From Streptococcus himalayensis (GTDB taxonomy: Bacteria; Bacillota; Bacilli; Lactobacillales; Streptococcaceae): a stretch of 64,000 nt of DNA. The stretch is from contig NZ_CP016953.1 in the NCBI RefSeq assembly GCF_001708305.1, positions 949,501 to 1,013,500 of the forward strand. The letters run 5' to 3'. Shown here one piece after another: positions 50,590-60,179 of the stretch (its first letter is position 1; each line of letters begins with the position of its first letter). The position numbers and the translations under genes were made by a program. A model generated the notes under the pieces. It saw only the letters and a list, made by a program, of their open reading frames with translations. It searched no databases and was not told where the DNA came from.

Positions 50590-51933
50590 ATGAAATTTAC
50601 AGAATTTACGTTTAAGCCTTACATTCAAGAGGCGCTAGCAGACTTGAACTTTATCGAGGCGACTGAAGTACAAGAACGACTTATTCCAATCGTGTTAGAG
50701 GGACGAGATTTGGTCGGAGAGTCAAAGACAGGTTCTGGGAAGACCCATACCTTTTTGCTTCCCATTTTCCAAGAGTTGGATGAAACAGCAACGTCTCCGC
50801 AGGTCGTGATTACAGCTCCCAGTCGTGAGTTGGCTACGCAGATTTATCAAGCTGCGCGGCAGATTGCACAGTTTGCACCGAGCGACATACGAGTGGCAAA
50901 CTATGTCGGAGGGACAGATAAGGCACGTCAAGTAGAGAAATTAGCGAGCCAGCAACCGCACATCATCATCGGAACGCCAGGGCGTATCTATGACTTGGTA
51001 GAATCGGGGCATTTAAGCATTCACACTGCTAAGACCTTTGTGGTGGATGAAGCTGATATGACTCTTGATATGGGGTTCTTGGCAACGGTAGATAAAATCG
51101 CAGCACGGTTGCCGAAAGATTTACAATTTTTAGTTTTTTCTGCAACAATTCCACAAAAATTGCAGCCATTTTTGAAAAAATATTTAGCCAATCCTGTCAT
51201 GGAGCAGATCAAGACCAAGACGGTTATTTCAGATACGATTGATAACTGGTTGGTTTCGACCAAGGGGCGAGATAAGAATGCTCAGATTTATGAGATTAGT
51301 CAAGCTTTACAGCCTTATTTGGCCATGATTTTTGTCAATACCAAGACGCGGGCGGATGAGCTTCATAGCTACTTGACAGCTCAAGGCCTAAAAGTGGCCA
51401 AGATTCATGGAGACATTGCTCCGCGTGAACGCAAGCGTATCATGAATCAAGTCAAGAATTTGGATTATGAGTATATTGTAGCTACGGATTTGGCAGCGCG
51501 TGGGATTGATATTGAAGGGGTGAGCCATGTCATCAATGACGCTATTCCGCAAGATTTGTCTTTCTTTGTGCACCGCGTTGGTCGAACAGGGCGTAATGGG
51601 CTAGCAGGAACAGCTATTACCTTGTACCAGCCGAGCGATGATTCAGACATCCGTGAATTGGAAAAGATAGGAATTGCCTTTGTACCTAAAGTCCTCAAGG
51701 ATGGAGAATTTCAAGAAACCTACGACCGTGACCGTCGTGCCAATCGTGAGAAAACACGAGAAAAACTGGATACAGAGATGCTAGGTCTGGTCAAAAAGAA
51801 AAAGAAAAAAATCAAACCTGGCTATAAAAAGAAAATTCAATGGGCGGTGGAAGAAAAACGTCGGAAAACGAGACGAGCTGAAAATCGTGCCCGTGGTAGA
51901 GCCGAACGTAAGGCGAAGAAACAGACCTTTTAG
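50590..51933 (+). CDS. DEAD-box RNA helicase (CshB-like)
   Basis: 447 aa. Q motif before residue 30, Walker A SKTGSGKTH, PSRELATQ, GTPGR, DEAD in VVDEADMTLD, SAT, and the C-terminal HRVGRTGR are all present. The C-terminal tail is strongly basic (KKKKKKIKPGYKKK), suited to RNA binding. Size and tail resemble CshB rather than CshA. Role in rRNA or mRNA remodelling at low temperature is inferred from family knowledge. Monocistronic, divergent from the carboxypeptidase. Confidence 0.93.
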   Translation: MKFTEFTFKPYIQEALADLNFIEATEVQERLIPIVLEGRDLVGESKTGSGKTHTFLLPIFQELDETATSPQVVITAPSRELATQIYQAARQIAQFAPSDIRVANYVGGTDKARQVEKLASQQPHIIIGTPGRIYDLVESGHLSIHTAKTFVVDEADMTLDMGFLATVDKIAARLPKDLQFLVFSATIPQKLQPFLKKYLANPVMEQIKTKTVISDTIDNWLVSTKGRDKNAQIYEISQALQPYLAMIFVNTKTRADELHSYLTAQGLKVAKIHGDIAPRERKRIMNQVKNLDYEYIVATDLAARGIDIEGVSHVINDAIPQDLSFFVHRVGRTGRNGLAGTAITLYQPSDDSDIRELEKIGIAFVPKVLKDGEFQETYDRDRRANREKTREKLDTEMLGLVKKKKKKIKPGYKKKIQWAVEEKRRKTRRAENRARGRAERKAKKQTF

Positions 51934-52029
51934 GATTGATAGATATTTTTTATCACAGGGATAGAAAATATATATTAGGCAGAAGGGAAGATGCATGATA
52001 GACTAGAGTGAAAACTGGAGGTCTATAAC

Positions 52030-52857
52030 ATGAAAAAAAGCATTTCTTTCATTCTATTGGCATTATTTATCAGTCTTGGTTTGATTGCTTGCAGTTCACC
52101 TGCAAAAGAAACTACTAAAAAAGAGACGATTATTGTTGCGACAGATTCAGATACAGCACCTTTCACCTACAAGGAGGGTGATGTCTTTAAGGGATACGAC
52201 ATCGAAGTTTTACAAGCTATTTTTGAGAATTCAAAGGATTATGAGCTCGAATTTCAAACGGTTGACTTTCCCTCTATTTTGCTAGGGATTGATGCTGGCC
52301 GTTTCCACATTGCAGCGAATGATTTTAACTACAACGAGGAGCGGGCAGGGAAGTATCTCTTTTCAGATCCTGTTTCCCTGTCGAATTATAGCATTGTTAG
52401 TCAAGAAGGCAAAGATTTCAAGAGTCTGGATGATCTATCTGGCAAGAAAACGGAGGTCATTGCGGGATCGAATTATGCTCAGCTATTGGAAAATTGGAAT
52501 AAGGAACACCCGAACCAGTCCCCGATTGACATTCAATACGTCGCGAATTCCTCAGGTCTATCTCAACGCTTGCAGCATATTGAAAACGGACAGATTGATT
52601 TTATCCTTTATGATGCGATTTCTTCAACCTATGTGAGCAAGGATCAGGGCTTGAAATTAAGGATTCAGCCCTTAGAACTTCAAGAAACAGCTGGTAAAGA
52701 TGGATTGGAGTATTTCCTTTTTGCAAAGGATAAAAAAGGAGAAGAATTGCAAGCCTTTGTCAATCAACGGTTGGCAGAGCTGGAAAGTTCAGGTCGATTG
52801 AAGGAAATCAGTCAAACTTATTTTGGAGGAGATTTTACGGTTTCTTCTCAAAAATAG
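52030..52857 (+). CDS. Amino-acid ABC transporter substrate-binding lipoprotein
   Basis: 275 aa. Lipobox LIAC with Cys21, then a periplasmic-binding-protein type 2 domain (TDSDTAPFTYKEGDVFKGYDIEVLQAIFE; FDFxx-type RLQHIENGQIDFILYD). The family handles polar amino acids or cystine. It is followed by a permease and an ATPase, giving a complete importer. RBS GGAGG. Substrate unassigned; cystine (Tcy-like) is one possibility. Confidence 0.92.
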   Translation: MKKSISFILLALFISLGLIACSSPAKETTKKETIIVATDSDTAPFTYKEGDVFKGYDIEVLQAIFENSKDYELEFQTVDFPSILLGIDAGRFHIAANDFNYNEERAGKYLFSDPVSLSNYSIVSQEGKDFKSLDDLSGKKTEVIAGSNYAQLLENWNKEHPNQSPIDIQYVANSSGLSQRLQHIENGQIDFILYDAISSTYVSKDQGLKLRIQPLELQETAGKDGLEYFLFAKDKKGEELQAFVNQRLAELESSGRLKEISQTYFGGDFTVSSQK

Positions 52858-52869
52858 AAATACAAATAT

Positions 52870-52898
52870 TTGGTATTTTATCGAAACTGTGGTAGAAT
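52870..52898 (+). promoter_or_regulatory. Internal promoter before the amino-acid permease
   Basis: -35 TTGGTA (52870-52875), 17-bp spacer, extended -10 TGG-TAGAAT (52890-52898). It could give the permease-ATPase pair expression separate from the binding protein. Confidence 0.55.
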
Positions 52899-52929
52899 AA
52901 TCCATTATCGAGAAAGGGAAGTAACTATT

Positions 52930-53721
52930 ATGATTACAACAGCGAAACTCGCGTCAGATTGGTACCAGAATCTGATGCAATTAATTCCAGATGGGCAACT
53001 GTTTAGTTGGCGCTCTGTATTTGATGGTCTTCCGCGGATTATTGAAAAACTTCCAACGACCCTCTTTTTAACCCTTGCAGGTGCCCTTTTTGGTCTAGTC
53101 TTGGCCTTGATTTTTGCTATCGTGAAAATCAATCGTGTGAAAATTTTGTATCCTTTGCAAGCCTTGTTTGTCAGTTTCTTGCGAGGAACGCCGGTCTTGG
53201 TTCAGTTGATGTTGACGTACTATGGAATTCCACTGATGTTGAAAGCTATCAATTTACGCTTTGGGACAGCTTTTAATATAAACGCAATCCCTGCTGTCGT
53301 CTTTGCCATTGTCGCCTTTGCCTTCAATGAAGCAGCCTATGCCAGCGAGACGATTCGTGCGGCGATTCTTTCGGTTGACAAGGGAGAGATTGAAGCGGCT
53401 AGGAGTTTGGGGATGACCGATCAGCAGGTGTATCGCAGGGTTATTATCCCAAATGCAGCAGTCGTTGCTACCCCGACCTTGATTAACTCCTTGATTGGCT
53501 TGACCAAGGGAACCTCTCTAGCCTTTAGTGCGGGAGTAGTAGAAGTCTTTGCCCAAGCCCAAATTTTGGGAGGAGCCGATTACCGTTACTTTGAACGCTT
53601 TATTTCCGTAGCCATTGTTTATTGGATTGTCAACATTGTGATTGAACAGCTGGGACGATTCCTTGAGAAGAAGATGGCGATTGCCGCACCTGAAAATGTA
53701 AAAGGAGAAGTTGGTCAATGA
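52930..53721 (+). CDS. Amino-acid ABC transporter permease
   Basis: 263 aa with five or so membrane helices and the EAA loop SKGEIEAARSLGMTDQQVYRRVIIP-type motif (here DKGEIEAARSLGMTDQQVY). HisM/GlnP family. ATG at 52930 with AAAGGGAAG upstream gives MITTAKLASDWYQN; the frame is open to 52870 but runs through a promoter-like sequence. It overlaps the ATPase gene by ATGA. Confidence 0.92.
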   Translation: MITTAKLASDWYQNLMQLIPDGQLFSWRSVFDGLPRIIEKLPTTLFLTLAGALFGLVLALIFAIVKINRVKILYPLQALFVSFLRGTPVLVQLMLTYYGIPLMLKAINLRFGTAFNINAIPAVVFAIVAFAFNEAAYASETIRAAILSVDKGEIEAARSLGMTDQQVYRRVIIPNAAVVATPTLINSLIGLTKGTSLAFSAGVVEVFAQAQILGGADYRYFERFISVAIVYWIVNIVIEQLGRFLEKKMAIAAPENVKGEVGQ

Positions 53722-54461
53722 TTCATATTTCACAATTAAGTAAAACATTTTCTGGACAAAAAGTGCTGGATAATCTGAGTTTGGATATTCAAAAGGGGGA
53801 AGTGATTGCCCTGATTGGCTCTTCGGGTGCTGGAAAATCAACTTTTTTACGCAGTTTGAATTACTTAGAAGAGCCAGATAGTGGTTTTATCGAGATTGAT
53901 GAGTTTAAGGTGGATTTCTCAACCATTACGACCGAAGAAATATTAACGCTCCGTCGCAAATTATCCATGGTATTCCAACAGTTCAATTTGTTTGAACGAA
54001 GAACAGCTCTTGAAAATGTCAAAGAAGGCTTGTTGGTCGTTAAGAAGTTATCGGATGAGGAGGCGACAAAAATCGCCAAGGAAGAATTGGCAAAAGTAGG
54101 CTTGTCAGACCGAGAAAATCACTATCCAAGACATTTATCTGGTGGTCAAAAGCAACGGGTGGCTCTGGCCCGTGCCTTGGCGATGAAGCCCGACGTCTTG
54201 CTGCTAGATGAGCCAACTTCTGCCCTTGACCCAGAATTGGTGGGAGAAGTGGAAAAGTCTATCGCAGATGCAGCTAAGTCGGGTCAGACTATGGTATTGG
54301 TGAGTCATGATATGTCTTTTGTTGCTCAAGTGGCGGATAAGGTTCTCTTTTTGGACAAGGGACACATTATCGAAGCAGGGACTCCTGATGAGATTATTCA
54401 CCATCCCAAAGAAGAGAGGACAAAAGAGTTCTTTGCCAGTTACAAACGGACCTATATTTGA
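53718..54461 (+). CDS. Amino-acid ABC transporter ATP-binding protein
   Basis: 247 aa. Walker A GSSGAGKST, signature LSGGQKQR, Walker B VLLLDEPTSALD. GlnQ-like. Coupled to the permease by ATGA. The last gene of the importer. Confidence 0.94.
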   Translation: MIHISQLSKTFSGQKVLDNLSLDIQKGEVIALIGSSGAGKSTFLRSLNYLEEPDSGFIEIDEFKVDFSTITTEEILTLRRKLSMVFQQFNLFERRTALENVKEGLLVVKKLSDEEATKIAKEELAKVGLSDRENHYPRHLSGGQKQRVALARALAMKPDVLLLDEPTSALDPELVGEVEKSIADAAKSGQTMVLVSHDMSFVAQVADKVLFLDKGHIIEAGTPDEIIHHPKEERTKEFFASYKRTYI

Positions 54462-54479
54462 TATAATAGACGAAGGACA

Positions 54480-54596
54480 GAAAGTGGGAAAAAGACTGTA
54501 CGAAGCTGGTCTTTTCCTGCTTTCTCATTTTCAAGAATTGCCTTTAAACGATGGTCCAAAGAACTGATTGGATGCTTGTTATCCGTCAGTCGGTCC
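54480..54596 (+). promoter_or_regulatory. Structured leader upstream of DUF4059-trxB
   Basis: Two successive hairpins: GAAAG...GGAAAAAGAC with GTCTTTTCC...CTTTC (about 54480-54526), and ACTGATTGGAT with ATCCGTCAGT (about 54566-54594). A TATAAT at 54459-54464, overlapping the end of the ATPase gene, could start this leader. No T tract follows either hairpin. Function unknown. Confidence 0.45.
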
Positions 54597-54622
54597 ATGA
54601 GGGGCAGAAAAGTGGAGGTTTC

Positions 54623-54850
54623 ATGTTTGCTCAAATTTTATCCCTCTATCTCCAAAGTTTATTGTTTACAACAATAGTGATTGGAGTGGTGCTGGGAGTT
54701 TGGATAGGCTTGCGAGCTATTCGGAATAAAGACAAAACAGCAAAGGCAAGGCAAGCACATTTATACGATATGCTGTTGATTGGCGTGATGACAATTCCTG
54801 TCCTCTCATTTGCCATGATGAGCATTTTACTAGTATTAAAGGCAAGATAA
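54623..54850 (+). CDS. DUF4059 family small membrane protein
   Basis: 75 aa with two membrane segments (about 4-27 and 49-71) and a basic loop between (RAIRNKDKTAKARQ). The start ATG 54623 has GGAGG 6 bases upstream. It precedes trxB by 10 bases, a pairing I know from other streptococci. Function unknown; a link to thioredoxin reductase is inferred from position only. Confidence 0.85.
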   Translation: MFAQILSLYLQSLLFTTIVIGVVLGVWIGLRAIRNKDKTAKARQAHLYDMLLIGVMTIPVLSFAMMSILLVLKAR

Positions 54851-54860
54851 GGAGATAGAA

Positions 54861-55772
54861 ATGTACGACACACTGATTATTGGATCTGGTCCTGCAGGGA
54901 TGACAGCTGCTCTTTATGCAGCAAGAAGCAATCTAAAGGTGGGGCTGTTGGAGCGAGGGATTTATGGGGGACAAATGAATAATACCTCAGAAATCGAAAA
55001 TTACCCAGGTTATGCCCATATCAGCGGTCCAGAATTGGCCGAGAAAATGTTTGAACCCTTAGAAAAATTGGGAGTAGAACATGTATTTGGCTTGGTGAAG
55101 GATATTCAAGTAGAGGGGAGGCTAAAAAAAGTCATCACGGAAGATGCCGTTTTCGAAGCAAAAACCGTGATCATCGCAACAGGAGCATCTCATAGAAAAT
55201 TGGGGGTGCCTGGGGAAGAAGCATTAAACAGCCGTGGGGTTTCGTATTGTGCTGTCTGCGATGGTGCTTTTTTCAGAGGTGAAGATCTCTTGGTTGTTGG
55301 CGGTGGGGATTCTGCGGTTGAAGAAGCTGCTTTCTTAACCCAGTTTGCAAATAGTGTGACGATTGTGCACCGCAGAGATGAATTGAGAGCCCAGAAACTC
55401 CTTCAAGACCGTGCCTTTTCAAATGAAAAAATTTCCTTTATTTGGGATTCTGTAGTCAAGGAAATCAAGGGAGAAAATCGTGTCGAGAGCGTGGTGTTTG
55501 AACATGTCAAGACAGGTCAAGTGACTGAGCAGGCTTTTGGCGGTACTTTTATCTATGTTGGTTTAGATCCTGTCAGTGATTTTGCAAGTGGCCTAGGGAT
55601 TACAGATGAAAGTGGCTGGATTATTACGGATGACCATATGAAAACCGCTGTTGATGGTATTTATACGATTGGAGATGTCCGTCAAAAAGATTTGCGACAA
55701 ATCACAACAGCCGTTGGAGATGGTGCGATTGCAGGTCAAGAAGCCTATAAATACATTGTTGAACATGGGTAA
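54861..55772 (+). CDS. trxB: Thioredoxin reductase
   Basis: 303 aa flavoprotein. FAD-binding GSGPAGMTAALYAAR, redox-active CAVC (130-133), NADPH-binding GGGDSAVEEA and the C-terminal TIGDVRQKDLRQITTAVGDG are complete. It reduces thioredoxin with NADPH. It is followed by a repeat-borne terminator. Confidence 0.96.
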   Translation: MYDTLIIGSGPAGMTAALYAARSNLKVGLLERGIYGGQMNNTSEIENYPGYAHISGPELAEKMFEPLEKLGVEHVFGLVKDIQVEGRLKKVITEDAVFEAKTVIIATGASHRKLGVPGEEALNSRGVSYCAVCDGAFFRGEDLLVVGGGDSAVEEAAFLTQFANSVTIVHRRDELRAQKLLQDRAFSNEKISFIWDSVVKEIKGENRVESVVFEHVKTGQVTEQAFGGTFIYVGLDPVSDFASGLGITDESGWIITDDHMKTAVDGIYTIGDVRQKDLRQITTAVGDGAIAGQEAYKYIVEHG

Positions 55773-55774
55773 AA

Positions 55775-56035
55775 AGAGAGTGAGGCTCAATCGTGATTTC
55801 GGAGAAATCGATTTGCCTCACTTCTTTATTTCTGAGTTCGGGCTAAACTAATCCACTAGATTCGTTTACTCCCACCCCAGCGAGGTTGGAAATAGGCCTA
55901 GCGAAGAAATGCTCGCTAGCCTCTTCTACTAGCATGTTGATTTATCAATGTTTTGCAAATCAGACAACTACTGCGTCAAACTGTTAAAGCTATAAAAGAA
56001 ACGAGGTTGAACACTTTTGTCCCACCCCTTTTTGC
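55775..56035 (+). repeat. Dispersed hairpin repeat, family A copy 3
   Basis: The copy resembles 4950-5245 over its length: GAGTGAGGCTCAATCG, GATTTGCCTCACTTCTTTAT, AATAGGCCTAGCGAAGAAAT, CAGACAACTACTGC and GAACACTTTTGTC segments. The first hairpin (GTGAGG...CCTCAC) followed by TTCTTTATTT would terminate trxB. The CTTTCACAA hairpin of the 4950 copy is missing here, so this is a deletion variant. Confidence 0.7.
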
Positions 56036-56059
56036 TGAAAATGTATAAGATATTTTCAA

Positions 56060-56089
56060 TTGGAACAATAAAAAGAATTGTGGTAGAAT
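56060..56089 (+). promoter_or_regulatory. Promoter for a short ORF
   Basis: -35 TTGGAA (56060-56065), 18-bp spacer, extended -10 TGG-TAGAAT (56081-56089). Confidence 0.5.
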
Positions 56090-56115
56090 AGAAAAGTTCG
56101 AAACAAGAGTTTTTT

Positions 56116-56205
56116 ATGCCACAAAAATATGAGTACAAAGAGGACGAAATCCCTCAAATTGAATGGGGCTTCAAATCGCTCGCCTTATCTAACAGGACAT
56201 TTTGA
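56116..56205 (+). CDS. Possible 29-residue peptide gene or gene fragment
   Basis: ATG at 56116 opens MPQKYEYKEDEIPQIEWGFK and ends SLALSNRTF, 29 residues. It follows a good promoter at 56060-56089 and precedes a terminator at 56222, so it forms a tidy transcription unit of its own. The ribosome site (AAGAG) is weak. I do not recognise it; it may be the N-terminal stump of a lost gene. Confidence 0.35.
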   Translation: MPQKYEYKEDEIPQIEWGFKSLALSNRTF

Positions 56206-56221
56206 ATGTAAGAATAATCTC

Positions 56222-56256
56222 AAATAAGGAGCGAGGTTTCGTACTCCTTATTTTTT
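56222..56256 (+). terminator. Terminator before pncB
   Basis: AAATAAGGAG (56222-56231) pairs with CTCCTTATTT (56244-56253), with a small CGA/TCG extension, then TTT. An extended -10 (TGA-TATAAT, 56258-56266) for pncB follows at once. Confidence 0.8.
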
Positions 56257-56293
56257 ATGATATAATAGACATAACGATGGAAAAGGAGTCGCT

Positions 56294-57754
56294 ATGTTTG
56301 TAGATGATAGTTTGACCCTGCATACGGATTTGTACCAAATCAATATGATGCAGGTGTATTTCAAGGAAAAAATTCACCAGAAAAAAGCTGTTTTTGAATT
56401 ATATTTTAGAAATAATCCTTTCAAGAGTGGCTATGCTGTGTTTGCAGGTTTGGAGCGGATCGTTGATTATCTCAAGGAGTTGCATTTTTCAGAGAGTGAT
56501 ATAGCTTACCTGCGCTCGTTAGGCTACGACGAAGATTTTTTGAGCTATTTAGCAGATTTCAAATTAGAGTTAACCGTTCGGTCTGCCAAAGAAGGGGATT
56601 TGGTCTTTGCCAATGAACCCTTGGTGCAAGTCGAAGGTCCCTTAGCCCAATGCCAATTGGTGGAAACAGCTTTGCTCAATATTGTCAACTTTCAAACCTT
56701 GATTGCCAGCAAGGCTGCGCGCATTCGCTCGGTTATTGGCGATGATGAGCCCTTGATGGAGTTTGGCACGAGACGTGCCCAAGAGATGGATGCCGCTATT
56801 TGGGGGACACGTGCGGCAGTGATTGGTGGGGCCAATGGCACCAGCAATGTTCGGGCTGGGAAACGCTTTGGAATTCCTGTGTTAGGAACGCATGCCCATG
56901 CCTTGGTGCAAGTTTATGGCAATGATTATGAGGCCTTTAAGGCCTATGCCAAGACTCATAAGAATTGTGTTTTTCTAGTGGATACTTATGACACTTTTAA
57001 ACTAGGTGTCCCAGCTGCCATTCGGGTTGCTCGCGAAATGGGGGATAAGATTAACTTCCTTGGTGTTCGGATTGATTCGGGAGATATTGCCTATATTTCT
57101 AAGAAAGTCCGTCAACAGTTGGATGATGCAGGTTTCCCTGATGCAAAAATCTATGCTTCCAATGATTTGGATGAGCATACCATTCTCAATTTGAAAATGC
57201 AAAAGGCAAAAATTGATGTCTGGGGCGTTGGGACCAAATTAATCACAGCCTTTGACCAACCAGCTCTAGGAGCTGTTTATAAGATTGTGGCGATTGAAGA
57301 TGAGAACGGTGGAATGCGTAACACCATCAAGCTGTCCAACAATGCTGAAAAAGTTTCGACACCAGGTAAAAAGCAAGTGTGGCGGATTACCAGTTGTGAA
57401 AAAGGTAAATCTGAAGGAGACTATATTACTTATGCCGGTGTAGATGTCTCTCAAATGAAGGAATTGGAAATGTTCCATCCAACCTATACCTATATAAAAA
57501 AGACCGTCCGTAATTTTGAGGCGGTGCCACTCTTGGTAGATATTTTTGACCAAGGAAGGCTGGTGTATGAGCTGCCTGATTTGATGGATATTCATGCGTA
57601 TGCACGTAAGGAATTTGAGAAATTATGGGATGAGTACAAGCGTGTGTTAAATCCGCAGCACTATCCAGTGGACTTGGCACGAGACGTCTGGCAAGATAAG
57701 ATGGATTTGATTGACCAAATGCGGCAAAAAGCCTATCAAGGAGACCAAGCATGA
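56294..57754 (+). CDS. pncB: Nicotinate phosphoribosyltransferase
   Basis: 486 aa. It converts nicotinic acid and PRPP to nicotinate mononucleotide in NAD salvage. Typical phrases: [39 protein letters not shown] (with the phosphorylatable His replaced in context by TRAA), [45 protein letters not shown]. It overlaps nadE by ATGA. Confidence 0.95.
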   Translation: MFVDDSLTLHTDLYQINMMQVYFKEKIHQKKAVFELYFRNNPFKSGYAVFAGLERIVDYLKELHFSESDIAYLRSLGYDEDFLSYLADFKLELTVRSAKEGDLVFANEPLVQVEGPLAQCQLVETALLNIVNFQTLIASKAARIRSVIGDDEPLMEFGTRRAQEMDAAIWGTRAAVIGGANGTSNVRAGKRFGIPVLGTHAHALVQVYGNDYEAFKAYAKTHKNCVFLVDTYDTFKLGVPAAIRVAREMGDKINFLGVRIDSGDIAYISKKVRQQLDDAGFPDAKIYASNDLDEHTILNLKMQKAKIDVWGVGTKLITAFDQPALGAVYKIVAIEDENGGMRNTIKLSNNAEKVSTPGKKQVWRITSCEKGKSEGDYITYAGVDVSQMKELEMFHPTYTYIKKTVRNFEAVPLLVDIFDQGRLVYELPDLMDIHAYARKEFEKLWDEYKRVLNPQHYPVDLARDVWQDKMDLIDQMRQKAYQGDQA

Positions 57755-58575
57755 GCCTACAAGAAACAATTATCAAGCAATTAGGCGTCAAACCCACCAT
57801 CAATCCTCAGGAAGAAATCCGTAAATCAATTGATTTTTTAAAGGATTACCTCAAAAAACACCCTTTTTTAAAGAGCTATGTTTTGGGGATTTCTGGTGGT
57901 CAAGATTCCACGCTCGCTGGCCGATTGGCTCAGCTTGCAATGGAGGAAATGCGAGCAGAAACGGGAGATGAGCGTTATCAATTCATCGCTGTTCGTCTTC
58001 CGTACGGCATTCAAGCAGATGAGAACGATGCCCAAGCAGCGCTCTCCTTTATCCAGCCTGATGTGAGCCTTGTTGTGAATATCAAAGAAAGTGTCGATGC
58101 CATGACAAAAGCCGTTCAAGCGACAGAGAGCACCGTATCTGACTTTCATAAAGGAAATATCAAGGCCCGTAGTCGCATGATTGCCCAATATGCCCTGGCA
58201 GGAAGTTACCAAGGTGCTGTGATTGGAACAGACCATGCCGCTGAAAATATTACTGGTTTCTTCACCAAATTTGGTGATGGCGGTGCCGACATTCTCCCAC
58301 TTTTTCGTCTCAATAAACGCCAAGGAAGAGCACTCTTGGCAGAACTTGGAGCAGACCGCTCCCTCTACGAAAAAATTCCCATAGCGGATTTGGAAGAAGA
58401 AAGACCTGGGTTAACAGATGAGGTAGCACTTGGAGTGACCTACGATAAGATTGACGACTACCTAGAAGGTAAAGCAATTGAGCCAGAAGCCCAAGCCGTC
58501 ATTGAGAATTGGTGGAAAAAAACAGAGCACAAACGCCATCTTCCCATTACTATTTTCGATGATTTTTGGAAATAA
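57751..58575 (+). CDS. nadE: NH3-dependent NAD+ synthetase
   Basis: 274 aa. It amidates nicotinate adenine dinucleotide to NAD with ATP. The PP-loop GISGGQDST (46-54) and the C-terminal [17 protein letters not shown] are intact. No glutaminase domain, so ammonia-dependent. Coupled to pncB, giving a two-gene NAD salvage unit; nadD would be elsewhere. Confidence 0.96.
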   Translation: MSLQETIIKQLGVKPTINPQEEIRKSIDFLKDYLKKHPFLKSYVLGISGGQDSTLAGRLAQLAMEEMRAETGDERYQFIAVRLPYGIQADENDAQAALSFIQPDVSLVVNIKESVDAMTKAVQATESTVSDFHKGNIKARSRMIAQYALAGSYQGAVIGTDHAAENITGFFTKFGDGGADILPLFRLNKRQGRALLAELGADRSLYEKIPIADLEEERPGLTDEVALGVTYDKIDDYLEGKAIEPEAQAVIENWWKKTEHKRHLPITIFDDFWK

Positions 58576-58607
58576 AACGAGATGCCAAAACAGCTATAAG
58601 CAACTAG

Positions 58608-58657
58608 AAAGAGAGAACAATCGATTTCAGAGAAATCAGGAGTATTCTCTCTTTTTT
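58608..58657 (+). terminator. nadE terminator
   Basis: AAAGAGAGAA (58608-58617) with TTCTCTCTTT (58645-58654), enclosing an ATTTC/GAAAT hairpin, and a T run. Confidence 0.82.
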
Positions 58658-58677
58658 CTTACTCTTTTAGTCCGTAC

Positions 58678-58705
58678 TTGAAGATTTTCGAAAAAGGTCT
58701 ATAAT
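58678..58705 (+). promoter_or_regulatory. pepC promoter
   Basis: -35 TTGAAG (58678-58683), 16-bp spacer, -10 TATAAT (58700-58705). RBS AAAGGAG follows before the ATG at 58732. Confidence 0.65.
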
Positions 58706-58731
58706 AGGTCTTAATAGAAAAGGAGAATCTT

Positions 58732-60069
58732 ATGAATTCATTACACCAATCATTAACCGATCGATTTTTTGCTGATTACGAAGCCAATCAGCACTTTGCA
58801 GCCACGGAAAATGCAGTAACCCACAATGGTATCTATGCTTCTCTCGAAAAACGCAGCAGCAGTGTCGAAAATACCCCTGTTTTTTCCATTGATTTAACCA
58901 AAGACAAGGTCAGCAACCAAAAGGCTTCTGGTCGCTGCTGGATGTTTGCCGCCCTCAATACCTTCCGCCACAAAATGATCGCTGGTTTCCAATTGGAAGA
59001 CTTTGAACTCTCTCAAGCCCATACCTTCTTTTGGGATAAATATGAGAAATCCAACTGGTTTTTAGAACAAATTTTAGCGACAGCTGATCAAGCATTAACC
59101 AGCCGCAAGGTCAAATTTCTATTAGATGTTCCTCAACAAGACGGTGGTCAATGGGACATGGTCGTATCCCTCTTTGAAAAATACGGTGTTGTGCCAAAAT
59201 CAGTCTATCCAGAATCCATCTCTTCCAGCAACAGCCGTGAACTCAATGCTGTCCTCAATAAATTGCTACGCCAGGATGCCCAAATTTTACGTGATTTGGT
59301 GACAGCAGGCCAAACTCAAGAAGATATTCAGACAAAAAAAGAAGAACTCTTGCAAGAAATCTTTAACTTCCTTGCCATGTCGCTTGGCTTACCACCTCGT
59401 ACCTTTGATTTTGCCTACCGAGATAAAGACGATCACTACCATAGCGAAACAGGCTTAACTCCGCAAGAATTTTACAAAAAATATGTGGATATTCAACTGG
59501 ATGACTACGTCTCCATCATCAACGCACCGACTGCTGGCAAACCGTATGGCAAGTCTTACACCGTTGAAATGCTCGGAAACGTAGTGGGCAGCCGACCTGT
59601 ACGCTACCTTAACGTGGAAATGGATCGCTTGAAATCCCTTGCTATTGCTCAAATGCAGGCTGGTGAAACGGTCTGGTTTGGGTCTGATGTCGGTCAATCC
59701 AGCAATCGTAAGACAGGTGTCATGGCAAATGGCATGTATGATTTTGCTTCTAGTATGAAAATTGACCTCCACCAAGACAAGGCCAGCCGTCTTGACTACG
59801 GTGAAAGTCTGATGACTCACGCAATGGTCTTAACGGGTGTCGATCTTGATGAAAATGGACAATCCATTAAATGGAAGATTGAAAATTCTTGGGGAGACAA
59901 GGTTGGCGATAAGGGGTATTTTGTTGCAAGCGATAGCTGGATGGATGAATATACCTATCAAATCGTTGTCCGCAAAGAATTCTTAACAGAGGCAGAGCTT
60001 GCAGCCTACAATGCAGAGCCAATTGTTCTTGCGCCATGGGATCCAATGGGAGCATTGGCTAGCAAATAA
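58732..60069 (+). CDS. pepC: Aminopeptidase C (peptidase C1B, bleomycin hydrolase type)
   Basis: 445 aa. A cytoplasmic thiol aminopeptidase that finishes peptide breakdown. Active-site Cys69 in GRCWMFAALN, His in SLMTHAMVLTGV and Asn in KIENSWGD are present. Proteins of this family form hexamers whose C-terminal tail enters the active site. Monocistronic with its own promoter and terminator. Confidence 0.96.
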   Translation: MNSLHQSLTDRFFADYEANQHFAATENAVTHNGIYASLEKRSSSVENTPVFSIDLTKDKVSNQKASGRCWMFAALNTFRHKMIAGFQLEDFELSQAHTFFWDKYEKSNWFLEQILATADQALTSRKVKFLLDVPQQDGGQWDMVVSLFEKYGVVPKSVYPESISSSNSRELNAVLNKLLRQDAQILRDLVTAGQTQEDIQTKKEELLQEIFNFLAMSLGLPPRTFDFAYRDKDDHYHSETGLTPQEFYKKYVDIQLDDYVSIINAPTAGKPYGKSYTVEMLGNVVGSRPVRYLNVEMDRLKSLAIAQMQAGETVWFGSDVGQSSNRKTGVMANGMYDFASSMKIDLHQDKASRLDYGESLMTHAMVLTGVDLDENGQSIKWKIENSWGDKVGDKGYFVASDSWMDEYTYQIVVRKEFLTEAELAAYNAEPIVLAPWDPMGALASK

Positions 60070-60124
60070 GCAAACGTAAATCACTGCAAAACGCAGAGAA
60101 CGTGAATAAAACTCTTCAAATATT

Positions 60125-60174
60125 AAAAACGCATAGAATCAATGACTATTCTCATTGACTTTATGCGTTTTTTT
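60125..60174. terminator. Bidirectional terminator between pepC and murQ
   Basis: AAAAACGCATA (60125-60135) with TATGCGTTTTT (60162-60172), plus inner TCAATGA/TCATTGA. The genes are convergent. Confidence 0.88.
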
Positions 60175-60179
60175 ATGAT

